A model generated the notes under the pieces. It was not told the DNA's origin. It saw nothing but the letters and a program-made list of their open reading frames with translations, and made no database searches. Source: JANRLJ01 sp033762735 (lineage in GTDB: Bacteria > Chloroflexota > Anaerolineae > Aggregatilineales > Phototrophicaceae). From it: a DNA stretch of 64,000 nt. The DNA lies in assembly GCA_033762735.1 (NCBI GenBank), contig JANRLJ010000237.1, positions 1 to 64,000 of the forward strand, read 5' to 3'. Within the stretch, counting starts at the first letter, position 1. The number at the start of each line of letters is the position of its first letter. This document shows positions 24,905-32,411 of this stretch, one piece after another. Position numbers and translations under genes: made by a program.

Positions 24905-26038
24905 TTAATTCACCTTTACTTGTTGATCCTTCACCCGTGTAACAAACTCATCAAACAGGTAAAGCGAGTCATGGGGGCCGGGTGCGGCTTCGGGGTGATA
25001 CTGCACGCTGAAAGCGCCAAGTTCGATGTGGCGCAGCCCCTCGACGGTGTTATCGTTCAGGTTGATATGGGTGATCTCTGCACCGCGCAGGTCGCTCTCG
25101 GGCGTGACGGCGAACCCGTGATTGTGTGAACTGATCTCGACTTTACCCGTGAGCAGATTTTTGACGGGCTGGTTGCCACCGCGATGCCCAAAGCGCATCT
25201 TTTCCGTCGTGCCTCCCAGCGCCAGACCGAGAATCTGATGTCCCAGGCAGATGCCGAAAATCGGCGTTTTGCCCAGCAGCCCGCGCACATTGTCAATCGC
25301 ATACGTTACGGCTGCCGGGTCGCCGGGGCCGTTGCTGAGGAAAACACCCGCCGGGTTCAGCGCCAGCACGTCCTGATAGGGAGTCTGCGCCGGGACGACG
25401 GTCACGCGCAGGCCGCGATCCGTCAGCATTCGCAGGATGTTGCGCTTGATACCCATGTCATAGGCGACGATCAGCGGAACCGCCGCATCGTCATGATGAT
25501 TACGATACCACTGCGGATCGCTGCGTTCCGTCCAGTTATAGGGTTCGGCGCAGGTGACTTCATCAACCAGATTCCAGCCGGACATATCGGGCGAAGTGCG
25601 AGCAAGTTCGACCAGCGCCGCCGGGTCACGCGCGGCTTCGCCATGTGCAATGGCCGCCCGCATCACGCCTTTTTCGCGGATGTAGCGCACCAGCGCACGG
25701 GTAGCAACTTCGCTCAGGCCGATCACGCCCTGCTCTTTCAGGTAGCCGTCCAGCGTCCCGCGTTCACGCCAACTGCTGACCACCGGGCTAAGCGCACGGA
25801 CGACAAAGCCCGCCACCCATACCCGCTCCGATTCGACATCTTCCAGATTGATGCCCGTATTTCCCACATGCGGCACAGTCATGGTCACAATCTGCCGATG
25901 ATAGGAGGGGTCGGTCAGCACTTCCTGATACCCGGTCATAGAGGTGTTGAAGACCAGTTCCCCGGTCTGCACCCCTTCCACGCCAAAGCCTTCCCCGGTA
26001 AAGGTTCTGCCGTCTTCCAGCGCCAGTAATCCCTGCAT
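24905..26038 (-). CDS. carA: Carbamoyl-phosphate synthase small subunit
   Basis: A 377-residue glutamine amidotransferase subunit that supplies ammonia to CarB. The N-terminal domain begins LLALEDGRTFTGEGFG and includes the NTSMTGYQEVLTDPSY motif. The class I amidotransferase triad is visible: Cys in FGICLGHQILGLALGG (about 256-271) and His/Glu in SVQYHPEAAPGP near the C-terminus. GAGGA lies 8 bases before the ATG. It follows argJ by 42 bases in the arginine operon. The insert with the Uma2 gene begins 2 bases after its stop. Confidence 0.95.
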   Translation of the reverse strand: MQGLLALEDGRTFTGEGFGVEGVQTGELVFNTSMTGYQEVLTDPSYHRQIVTMTVPHVGNTGINLEDVESERVWVAGFVVRALSPVVSSWRERGTLDGYLKEQGVIGLSEVATRALVRYIREKGVMRAAIAHGEAARDPAALVELARTSPDMSGWNLVDEVTCAEPYNWTERSDPQWYRNHHDDAAVPLIVAYDMGIKRNILRMLTDRGLRVTVVPAQTPYQDVLALNPAGVFLSNGPGDPAAVTYAIDNVRGLLGKTPIFGICLGHQILGLALGGTTEKMRFGHRGGNQPVKNLLTGKVEISSHNHGFAVTPESDLRGAEITHINLNDNTVEGLRHIELGAFSVQYHPEAAPGPHDSLYLFDEFVTRVKDQQVKVN

Positions 26039-26080
26039 CGTGTCTATCCTCGTTGTGGGGATAATGTTCCCCGGACGGTG

Positions 26081-27334
26081 TTATGAACGGTAGCTTCCGT
26101 TGATTGAGACATAGTCATGGCTGAGGTCGCACGTCCATACGGTCGCCCAGCCGTCGCCCATCCCGCACATCAGCAGAATCAGCACATTGGGCGAACTCAC
26201 GATGGCCGTAGCGCGTTCCTCACTGTAGTGGGTGGGCGTTCCCTGGCTGACCAGCAGCAGGCCGTCGTTGGATAAATCCGACATCTCTTCCTGTGGATAG
26301 AGCCACAGCGACAGTTTCGAGGGGTCAAGCGCCACCCCTGACCGTCCCGCCGCCGCGATGATGCGCCCCCAGTTGGCATCGTTGCCATAAAAGGCGGTCT
26401 TGACCAGCGCCGAGGTGGCTATCGTATTGGCAATTTTGCGGGCGGTTTCATTGTCAGGTGCGCCGTGCACGTTGATGCTGATGAACTTGGTCACGCCTTC
26501 GCCGTCGCGCACGACAGCCTTTGCCAGTTGCAGGCAAACCGCATTCAGCGCTTTCTGGAACTGCTTCTGATCGTCGGAGGTATTGACCTGCGCACCACTT
26601 TGTCCGTTCGCCAGCAAAAGCACTGTATCATTCGTGCTCATGTCGCCATCGACCACGATACGGTTATAGCTGCCTTCCGCCGCGATTTTGAGTGTCGTGC
26701 TGGTCTGTTCAGGTGTGAGCGCCGCGTCTGTGACGACCACGCTCAGCATGGTCGCCATATTGGGCGCGATCATCCCCGCACCCTTGCTAATCCCGGCGAT
26801 GGTGTAGCGTGTACCGTCCGCTTTTGTCACCGTGATCGAGGCCTGCTTGGGGCGCGTATCAGTCGTCATAATGGCGCGGGCGGTCGCTTCCCAGTCCTGC
26901 CCCAGGGAAGCAGAGGCGAGATCAATCCCACGCTGAATTTTTTCCATCGGGAGCTGCGTCCCGATTACGCCCGTCGACAGCACCAGCACTTCTTCCGGTG
27001 CGCAGCCGAGTTTTTGCGCCGTGAGCCGTGCCATTTCCCGCGCATCGTCGATACCCGGCTGCCCGGTGCAGGCATTGGCACAGCCCGTGTTGATGGCAAC
27101 TGCGCGGTAGCTGCTCTGGGTTTGCGCCAGCCGCTCCATATCGACCAGCACGGGTGCGGCCTTGACCTGATTGGTGGTGAACACGCCTGCCGCCACACTC
27201 GGCACGTCGCTGGCAATCAGCGCGAAATCAAGCGCTTCGGTCTTCTTCAACCCGGCGTACACGCCCGCCACCCGAAAGCCCTTTACGCCTTCAATGGCAA
27301 GCTGTACAAGGTTGTCCTGAATCGTATCAGTCAC
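26081..27334 (-). CDS. argJ: Glutamate N-acetyltransferase / ornithine acetyltransferase
   Basis: A 417-residue enzyme that recycles the acetyl group from N-acetylornithine to glutamate in arginine synthesis. The autoprocessing site is in GAGMIAPNMATMLSVVVTDA (about 180-199; the cleavage Thr follows Ala in MATML). Other family blocks are NTGCANACTG, VLSTGVIGTQLPMEKI and AFYGNDANWGRIIAAAGRSG. The start is a GTG overlapping the argD stop (GTGA). With ArgJ present, the cyclic acetyl pathway is used, so a separate argE is not needed. Confidence 0.94.
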   Translation of the reverse strand: MTDTIQDNLVQLAIEGVKGFRVAGVYAGLKKTEALDFALIASDVPSVAAGVFTTNQVKAAPVLVDMERLAQTQSSYRAVAINTGCANACTGQPGIDDAREMARLTAQKLGCAPEEVLVLSTGVIGTQLPMEKIQRGIDLASASLGQDWEATARAIMTTDTRPKQASITVTKADGTRYTIAGISKGAGMIAPNMATMLSVVVTDAALTPEQTSTTLKIAAEGSYNRIVVDGDMSTNDTVLLLANGQSGAQVNTSDDQKQFQKALNAVCLQLAKAVVRDGEGVTKFISINVHGAPDNETARKIANTIATSALVKTAFYGNDANWGRIIAAAGRSGVALDPSKLSLWLYPQEEMSDLSNDGLLLVSQGTPTHYSEERATAIVSSPNVLILLMCGMGDGWATVWTCDLSHDYVSINGSYRS

Positions 27335-28545
27335 GCTGTCACCTGCATTTCTTCCAGGATGGTCGTCAGGCGCGTAACCAGCAGATCGACATGCTGTTTT
27401 TCGACAATCAGCGGCGGCACAAAGCGAATGACGTTCGCGCCCGCGTTCACCAGCATCAGGCCGTTTTTGTACCCGGCTTCGATAATCGGGCTGACATCCA
27501 TCGTCATTTCTGCCGCGACCATCAGCCCACGTCCGCGCACTTCCTTGATGAGCGGACTGTTGATCTCCTGCAGGCGTTCCATCAGGTATTCGCCCACTTC
27601 GTTCACATGCGCCAGGAACTCCGGCTGGCTGATACGGCTGAAGACTTCACGCGCCACACCTGTGATGAAGGGGCCACCCGCGAAGGTCGAGCCGTGTTCG
27701 CCCGCGTGCATGGCCGATGCTATCTTTTCGGTCATGAGAATTGCGCCGATGGGCAGGCCGCCCGCCAGCGGTTTCGCCAGCGTCATGATGTCGGGTGTGA
27801 CTCCGGTCTGCTCATGCGCCCACAGCGTCCCGGTGCGCCCCACGCCGCATTGAATTTCGTCGAAAATCAACAGTGCGTCGTATTCGTCGCAAAGGTCGCG
27901 CAGCGTTTGCAGAAATTCGGTGCTAGCGATGTTGATCCCGCCCTCGCCCTGAATCGGCTCGACGATAACCGCTGCTGTTTTCGCACCAATAGCGGCCTGT
28001 GCACTTTCGATGCTGTTAAATTCGGCCACACTCACACCGGGCAGCAGTGGTTGAAACGGCTTCTGATATTTCTCACGGGGGGTCAGCGCCAGCGAACCCA
28101 TCGTGCGGCCGTGAAAGGCGTTGGAGAAGGTGACAATCTCGGTCTTTTCGGATTGGCCGTTTTCATAAGCCAGCTTGCGCGCGAACTTGATTGCGCCCTC
28201 ATTGGCTTCGGTGCCGCTGTTGGTGAAGAAGACACGGTCAGCGAAGGATTTTTCCACCAGCATCGAGGCCAGTTCGACCATTGGCACGGTGTAATAGAGG
28301 TTTGACGTGTGCAGCAGTCCGGTGGAAAGCTGCTGGTTGATGGCGCGAGTGACGCCCTCATCGTTATAGCCAAGTGCATTAACCGCAATCCCTGCTACCC
28401 AATCGAGATAAGCATTGCCCTCGCTGTCATAGAGATAAACGCCTTCCCCGTGCACAATCACAAACGGCGCACGTTTATAGGATTGGACGACGGTGCGCCC
28501 TTCCTGCTCCATGATGTCGTCCGTCCACGTCTGCATATCGACCAT
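27331..28545 (-). CDS. argD: Acetylornithine aminotransferase
   Basis: A 404-residue PLP enzyme of aminotransferase class III that converts N-acetylglutamate semialdehyde to N-acetylornithine. Key segments are YLDWVAGIAVNALGYNDE, FFTNSGTEANEGAIKFAR, FHGRTMGSLALTPREKY, LLIFDEIQCGVGRTG (PLP ring Asp) and MTLAKPLAGGLPIGA with the Schiff-base Lys. The start is ATG at 28545, with a second in-frame ATG three codons later. It lies between argB (23-base gap) and argJ (4-base overlap). Confidence 0.94.
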   Translation of the reverse strand: MVDMQTWTDDIMEQEGRTVVQSYKRAPFVIVHGEGVYLYDSEGNAYLDWVAGIAVNALGYNDEGVTRAINQQLSTGLLHTSNLYYTVPMVELASMLVEKSFADRVFFTNSGTEANEGAIKFARKLAYENGQSEKTEIVTFSNAFHGRTMGSLALTPREKYQKPFQPLLPGVSVAEFNSIESAQAAIGAKTAAVIVEPIQGEGGINIASTEFLQTLRDLCDEYDALLIFDEIQCGVGRTGTLWAHEQTGVTPDIMTLAKPLAGGLPIGAILMTEKIASAMHAGEHGSTFAGGPFITGVAREVFSRISQPEFLAHVNEVGEYLMERLQEINSPLIKEVRGRGLMVAAEMTMDVSPIIEAGYKNGLMLVNAGANVIRFVPPLIVEKQHVDLLVTRLTTILEEMQVTA

Positions 28546-28568
28546 CGTGCTTTTCTCCCTGTCTGCCG

Positions 28569-29327
28569 CTAAAGCTGCGCTGAATTTGCTACAAAAACGG
28601 TGCCTGTGCCGGATTGCAGCCCGGCCAGATTGGTAATCACAGTCTGCGAAACGCCCCGTGCCAGCACATCCAGCGCTGTCCGCACTTTGGGGATCATGCC
28701 GCCAAAAATCGTCCCATCCGCGATCAGGCTTTCTGACTGCTCAACCGTCAGTGTATCGACTCGTTTCCCCTCAACCAGCACCCCCTCGACATTGGTGATA
28801 AACACCACCCGCGCCGCACCGACCGCGCCGCCAATCGCCCCGGCGACGTGATCGGCATTCACGTTCAGGCTGCTCCCCTCGCCCAGACATACCGGCGCGA
28901 CAACGGGCGTTACCCTCTGCGTCAGCAAATCACGGAGGATATCGCCCCGTACTGCGACGACCTCCCCGGTGAATTCCATCCCCGGCACAGCACGTCCGCG
29001 CACCAGACCGCGATCAACGCCGCTCAGGCCAAGTGCATCCACGCCTGCTTCGATCAGGGTGCGCACCACACGTTTATTGACCAGACCGCACAGCACCATT
29101 TCCACCACCGAAAGCGATTTCGCATCGGTAATGCGCAGACCGTCCTGATAGCGCGGCTCGATCTGCATCAGCGTTTGCAACTGGGAAATCTCGTCGCCGC
29201 CGCCGTGTACGATGATGACGGGCGAAGACAGATCGCGCACGGTTGCGGCCAATCCGCTCAGAAACGCCGGATCGCCAATCTCATGCCCGCCGACTTTAAT
29301 GACGATAGGCGATGCAGCGGCCATCAC
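28569..29327 (-). CDS. argB: Acetylglutamate kinase
   Basis: A 252-residue amino acid kinase that phosphorylates N-acetylglutamate. It has VIKVGGHEIGDPAFL at the N-terminus, VIIVHGGGDEISQLQ (usual HGGG motif), the LRITDAKSLSVVEMVLCGLVNKRVV block and INVxADHVAGAIGGAV-type nucleotide-binding residues. GGMIPKVRTALDVLARG near the C-terminus carries the conserved Lys. Compared with typical ArgB, the N-terminal arginine-sensing helix is missing, so it may not be feedback-inhibited by arginine; this would leave transcriptional control more important. The GTG start overlaps the argC stop (GTGA); an ATG follows directly. Confidence 0.92.
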   Translation of the reverse strand: MMAAASPIVIKVGGHEIGDPAFLSGLAATVRDLSSPVIIVHGGGDEISQLQTLMQIEPRYQDGLRITDAKSLSVVEMVLCGLVNKRVVRTLIEAGVDALGLSGVDRGLVRGRAVPGMEFTGEVVAVRGDILRDLLTQRVTPVVAPVCLGEGSSLNVNADHVAGAIGGAVGAARVVFITNVEGVLVEGKRVDTLTVEQSESLIADGTIFGGMIPKVRTALDVLARGVSQTVITNLAGLQSGTGTVFVANSAQL

Positions 29328-30337
29328 AGCAGCGCCGTCGTTTCTTCAAAGCCGAACATGATGTTAAAGTCCTGCACCGCCTGCCCCGAAGCGCCCTTGC
29401 GCAGATTGTCGGTGACGCTGGTCACATGCAGATAACGCGGCGTGACCGGGGTCAGGTTGATGACGCAGCGGTTGGTGCGGACGACATGGCGCAAAGTGGC
29501 CTGTTCCTTCGGCGGCAGCACCGTCACCATCGGCTCATTGGCGTAGGTCTGCTCGTAGTGCTGCTGCATGTCGGCGCTGTTGAAACCATCCTTGAGCGTG
29601 ACGTAGATGCTCGCCATCAGCCCGCGATCCACAGGCAGCAGATGAGGCGTGAAGATAAGCGGGCCGACGGTGGGATCAACCCGGTGCATTTCCTGTTCGA
29701 TTTCACCGACATGCCGATGGGCACGACCAGGGTTATAGGGCGAAAAGTTGCCGAAGACCTCGACGAAGTGGGTGTTCGCTTTCGGTTCGCGTCCCGCGCC
29801 GGAAACGCCGGATTTAGCGTCTACAATTACCGGAGTCCCCTGCTCAATCGCGTTCAGGCACAGCAGCGGGTACAGTCCCAGCAGAGTCGTGGTCGGGTAA
29901 CATCCGGGCACAGCAATCAGCGAAGTGTTCTTCAGATTGGCGCGGTTGATTTCCGGCAGGCCGTAGGGCACGGGCAGCAGTTCGGGGTTGGGGTGCGGCG
30001 TACCGTACCACTGCTCATAGACTTCGGGGGTATTCAGGCGCAAATCTGCTGAGAGATCGAGCGCCTTCACGCCCTTCGCCAGCGCTGCTGCGGCGACAGG
30101 GGCAGAGGCTTTATGCGGCAGCGCCAGAAACACGGCATCCACCGCATCGAGATTCGCTTCTGCAAAGCGGATATAGCGCAGCGAAGTATGCTCCACCCCC
30201 TGCCCGGCATATGTATCCGACGTGGCAAAGACCAGTTCAACATAGGGATGCCTGCTCAGTATCTCAACCAGATCCAGCCCCGCATAGCCCGCGCCGCCGT
30301 ATACCCCGACCCGAATTTTGTGCTGATCGTCAGCCAT
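29324..30337 (-). CDS. argC: N-acetyl-gamma-glutamyl-phosphate reductase
   Basis: A 337-residue NADPH-dependent reductase, the third step of arginine synthesis. The N-terminal nucleotide-binding loop is RVGVYGGAGYAGLDLVEIL, the catalytic Cys is in IAVPGCYPTTTLLGLYPL, and FTPHLLPVDRGLMASIYVTL is family-typical. The start at MADDQHK (30337) is fixed by AGGAGGAG three bases before the ATG; the frame's first ATG at 30376 lies inside the terminator hairpin. It is the first structural gene of the arg operon and directly follows the attenuator. Confidence 0.95.
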   Translation of the reverse strand: MADDQHKIRVGVYGGAGYAGLDLVEILSRHPYVELVFATSDTYAGQGVEHTSLRYIRFAEANLDAVDAVFLALPHKASAPVAAAALAKGVKALDLSADLRLNTPEVYEQWYGTPHPNPELLPVPYGLPEINRANLKNTSLIAVPGCYPTTTLLGLYPLLCLNAIEQGTPVIVDAKSGVSGAGREPKANTHFVEVFGNFSPYNPGRAHRHVGEIEQEMHRVDPTVGPLIFTPHLLPVDRGLMASIYVTLKDGFNSADMQQHYEQTYANEPMVTVLPPKEQATLRHVVRTNRCVINLTPVTPRYLHVTSVTDNLRKGASGQAVQDFNIMFGFEETTALL

Positions 30338-30354
30338 CGACTCCTCCTGACAGA

Positions 30355-30393
30355 CAATAAAAATCCCTGACCGCACGGTTGCAGGTCAGGGAT
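30355..30393 (-). terminator. Attenuator terminator in front of argC
   Basis: On the minus strand, ATCCCTGACC (30393-30384) pairs perfectly with GGTCAGGGAT (30372-30363). The loop is 11 bases, and TTTTTATT follows (the T run overlaps the stem end). It sits 14 bases before the argC Shine-Dalgarno sequence and far from any upstream gene end. It therefore acts within the operon leader rather than at the end of a gene. Confidence 0.85.
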
Positions 30394-30468
30394 GGGTTTG
30401 CAGTTTTGTGTTTGCGTCCGGTCGCTGCCTTCCGTCACGCCCCAACACGAAACACCCATCTGACCTGC
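30381..30468 (-). promoter_or_regulatory. Candidate antiterminator of the arg leader
   Basis: On the minus strand, GCAGGTCAG (30468-30460) followed by ATGGG (30459-30455) can pair with CTGACCTGC (30389-30381) and CCCAT (30396-30392). The result is 9 bp plus 5 bp with a two-base bulge. It would consume the left arm of the terminator, so the two structures exclude each other. Its 5' strand lies inside the leader ORF, just after the Arg codon cluster. Confidence 0.75.
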
Positions 30469-30533
30469 TCGGTCTGAGGGCGACGGCTGCGACGACGGAT
30501 GAACAACGGGCGCTGCATGGGGATAAATTCCAT
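30435..30533 (-). CDS. Arginine-rich leader peptide of the arg operon
   Basis: A 32-codon ORF between the promoter and argC. It starts at ATG 30533, or at the in-frame ATG 30518 giving 27 codons. From 30518 it reads MQRPLFIRRRSRRPQTEQ, then VRWVFRVGA and TGA. Eight codons specify Arg (CGC, CGT, AGA), six of them among CGC at 30512 and the run CGT CGT CGC AGC CGT CGC at 30497-30480. The Arg run ends about 12 bases before the antiterminator strand. A ribosome stalled there for lack of Arg-tRNA would leave that strand free. There is no strong ribosome binding site. The product need not have a function of its own. Confidence 0.72.
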   Translation of the reverse strand: MEFIPMQRPLFIRRRSRRPQTEQVRWVFRVGA

Positions 30534-30575
30534 CCCTGTGGTTGGGTTGAATACGTGTTTACGATATTGGCACAC

Positions 30576-30604
30576 ATTATAGGGATTGTTGAAAGCGCTG
30601 TAAA
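30576..30604 (-). promoter_or_regulatory. Promoter of the arg operon
   Basis: On the minus strand, TTTACA (30604-30599), 17 bases, then TATAAT (30581-30576). The predicted transcript start is near 30569, 36 bases before the leader ORF. A second candidate, TTGCAC-16-TATACA, lies at 30649-30622. Confidence 0.7.
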
Positions 30605-30764
30605 TAGAAGCGGAAAATCTTTGTATACTTTTGAAATTTCTTTGTGCAAACTATCTAAACAGCCGATTGTTAGGCTTTGTTCAGGGAATTTCATGGTCGC
30701 TTGACCAGAGTCCGCCATCGCAGTACCATGCCTAGTCAGATGATCTGTTGAATTGAAAAAAGCG

Positions 30765-31679
30765 ATGATCGAAGTCGAAAACTTATCTAAACGCTACGCA
30801 GCGAACCTCGCTGTCGATAATCTTTCCTTTGAAGCAAAACCGGGCGAAATTCTGGGCTTGCTTGGTCCGAATGGCGCGGGCAAGACCACTACCATGCGTA
30901 TGCTCACGGGCTTTCTCCCCCCTACCAGCGGCACCGCCCGTATCGCCGGGTTCGATGTGATGACCGACTCCATCGAAGTTCGCAAGCAGGTGGGCTATAT
31001 GCCGGAGCGCATCCCGATCTACCCTGATATGACGGTCGAAGGCTATGTGGGCTTCTGGGCGAAGCTGCGCGGCGTTCGGCAGGCACGCCGCCGGGTGCAG
31101 GATGTGTTGCAGCAGGTGCAGCTTTACGACCGCCGCAAATCCCTGGTGCGCAATCTTTCCAAAGGGATGCGCCAGCGGTTGGGGCTGGCACAGGCCCTCG
31201 TCCATGAGCCGAAGGTGATTATTCTGGATGAACCCACCATCGGCATTGACCCGCAGCAGGTTATTGAAGTTCGCGAGAGCGTGCGCCAGTTGGGGGAGAA
31301 TCACACCGTTCTGTTCAGCACCCATATCCTCTCGGAGGCTGAACAGGTCTGCGACCGGGTGGCGATCATCCACAAGGGACGGATGATGGCGCTCGGTAAT
31401 CCGGCTGAACTGCGCCAGCAGCTTCATCCCGATGCCAGCATTTTCGTGCAGATCGGCGGGGTGAGCACGACCTCAGAAGCGCGCAAGCTGCTGGAAAAGA
31501 TTCCGGGTGTACAGCGCGTCGAAGCCAATGGCACAGGCTATATCGTTCAGGCGCAGTTGAACGTGGATGTGCGTCCTTATATTTCCGACCGAGTGGTCAA
31601 GGCGGGTTACACCCTGCTGGAAATGCGCCCGGTCGCGATGACGCTGGAAGACATCTTTCTTGAGATCGTCGGGAGATAA
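30765..31679 (+). CDS. ABC transporter ATP-binding protein (GldA/NosF-like)
   Basis: A 304-residue ATPase of the ABC-2 type group. Walker A is GLLGPNGAGKTTTMRML, the signature is NLSKGMRQRLGLAQALV, Walker B is VIILDEPTIGID and the switch His is in LFSTHILSEAEQV. A C-terminal extension of about 80 residues follows the ATPase core, as in GldA-type exporters. The start could be ATG 30765 or TTG 30753 (adding MKKA). It is the first of four genes with 2-6 base gaps or overlaps. Substrate unknown. Confidence 0.88.
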   Translation: MIEVENLSKRYAANLAVDNLSFEAKPGEILGLLGPNGAGKTTTMRMLTGFLPPTSGTARIAGFDVMTDSIEVRKQVGYMPERIPIYPDMTVEGYVGFWAKLRGVRQARRRVQDVLQQVQLYDRRKSLVRNLSKGMRQRLGLAQALVHEPKVIILDEPTIGIDPQQVIEVRESVRQLGENHTVLFSTHILSEAEQVCDRVAIIHKGRMMALGNPAELRQQLHPDASIFVQIGGVSTTSEARKLLEKIPGVQRVEANGTGYIVQAQLNVDVRPYISDRVVKAGYTLLEMRPVAMTLEDIFLEIVGR

Positions 31680-31685
31680 ACAACG

Positions 31686-32408
31686 ATGTGGACGATCTTT
31701 CGTCGTGAAATCGGGCAGTATTTCGCCTCGCCCATTGCTTACCTGATTGCCTTTGCCTATCTGCTGCTGACGGCGCTGGTCTTTAACAATGATCTGACCG
31801 CCAGCATCACCGTGAAGCCTGCCGATCCGGCGGTCGTGCCCACCTTTCTTTCCTTCGGGCTGATTTTCTTCGCGCCTCTGCTGACCATGCGAATGCTGGC
31901 CGAGGAAAGCCGGGAAGGGACGCTCGAACTGCTGCTGACCGCCCCGGTGCGCGATTTCGACATTGTCATGGGCAAATTTCTCAGCGCGTGGTTCTATTAC
32001 ACGCTGCTGCTGCTGCTCACGCTGGTCTATCCGATTCTACTGGTGGCGACCACGCCCAACCTGCCGGATTTCGGCCACTTTATCGCCGCCTATCTGGGTA
32101 TATGGCTGTATGGCGGCGCGGCCCTGGCGGTCGGGCTGATGTTTTCCGCGCTGACGGAAAATCAGATCGTAGCTGCCTTCCTCAGCACGTCAGCGCTGCT
32201 GCTGCTGTATCTGGGCAACCTGGCCGGGGATATTGTCTCCAATATTGACCTCGCTAACGTGATCCGCCAGTTGACGCTTGAGGGGCATTTCGGCGCCTCA
32301 TTTGCCTATGGGTTGGTGCGGGCGGAAGACATCGCCTATTTTGGGGGCATTATCGTGGTGATGCTGTATATCTCTATTCGTGTTGTTGAATCACGCAGGT
32401 GGCGTTAG
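31686..32408 (+). CDS. ABC-2 type permease (GldF-like)
   Basis: A 240-residue membrane protein with six predicted helices. It opens MWTIFRREIGQYFASPIAYLIAFAYLLL, the standard start of GldF/NosY-like permeases, and has the conserved RMLAEESREGTLELLLTAPV loop before the second pair of helices. It sits 6 bases after the ATPase gene and 3 bases before the GldG-like gene, so it is the membrane partner of that ATPase. Confidence 0.88.
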   Translation: MWTIFRREIGQYFASPIAYLIAFAYLLLTALVFNNDLTASITVKPADPAVVPTFLSFGLIFFAPLLTMRMLAEESREGTLELLLTAPVRDFDIVMGKFLSAWFYYTLLLLLTLVYPILLVATTPNLPDFGHFIAAYLGIWLYGGAALAVGLMFSALTENQIVAAFLSTSALLLLYLGNLAGDIVSNIDLANVIRQLTLEGHFGASFAYGLVRAEDIAYFGGIIVVMLYISIRVVESRRWR

Positions 32409-32411
32409 TCG

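Noticed and set aside
30381..30570. T-box riboswitch in the arg leader
   Set aside because: No T-box sequence (AGGGTGGNACCGCG) or stem I specifier loop was found; the leader ORF with antiterminator explains the layout better.
30386..30718. A 110-codon minus-strand frame covering the arg leader
   Set aside because: It runs across the promoter boxes and the terminator, has no ribosome binding site and unnatural composition. The short Arg-rich ORF in another frame is the better reading.
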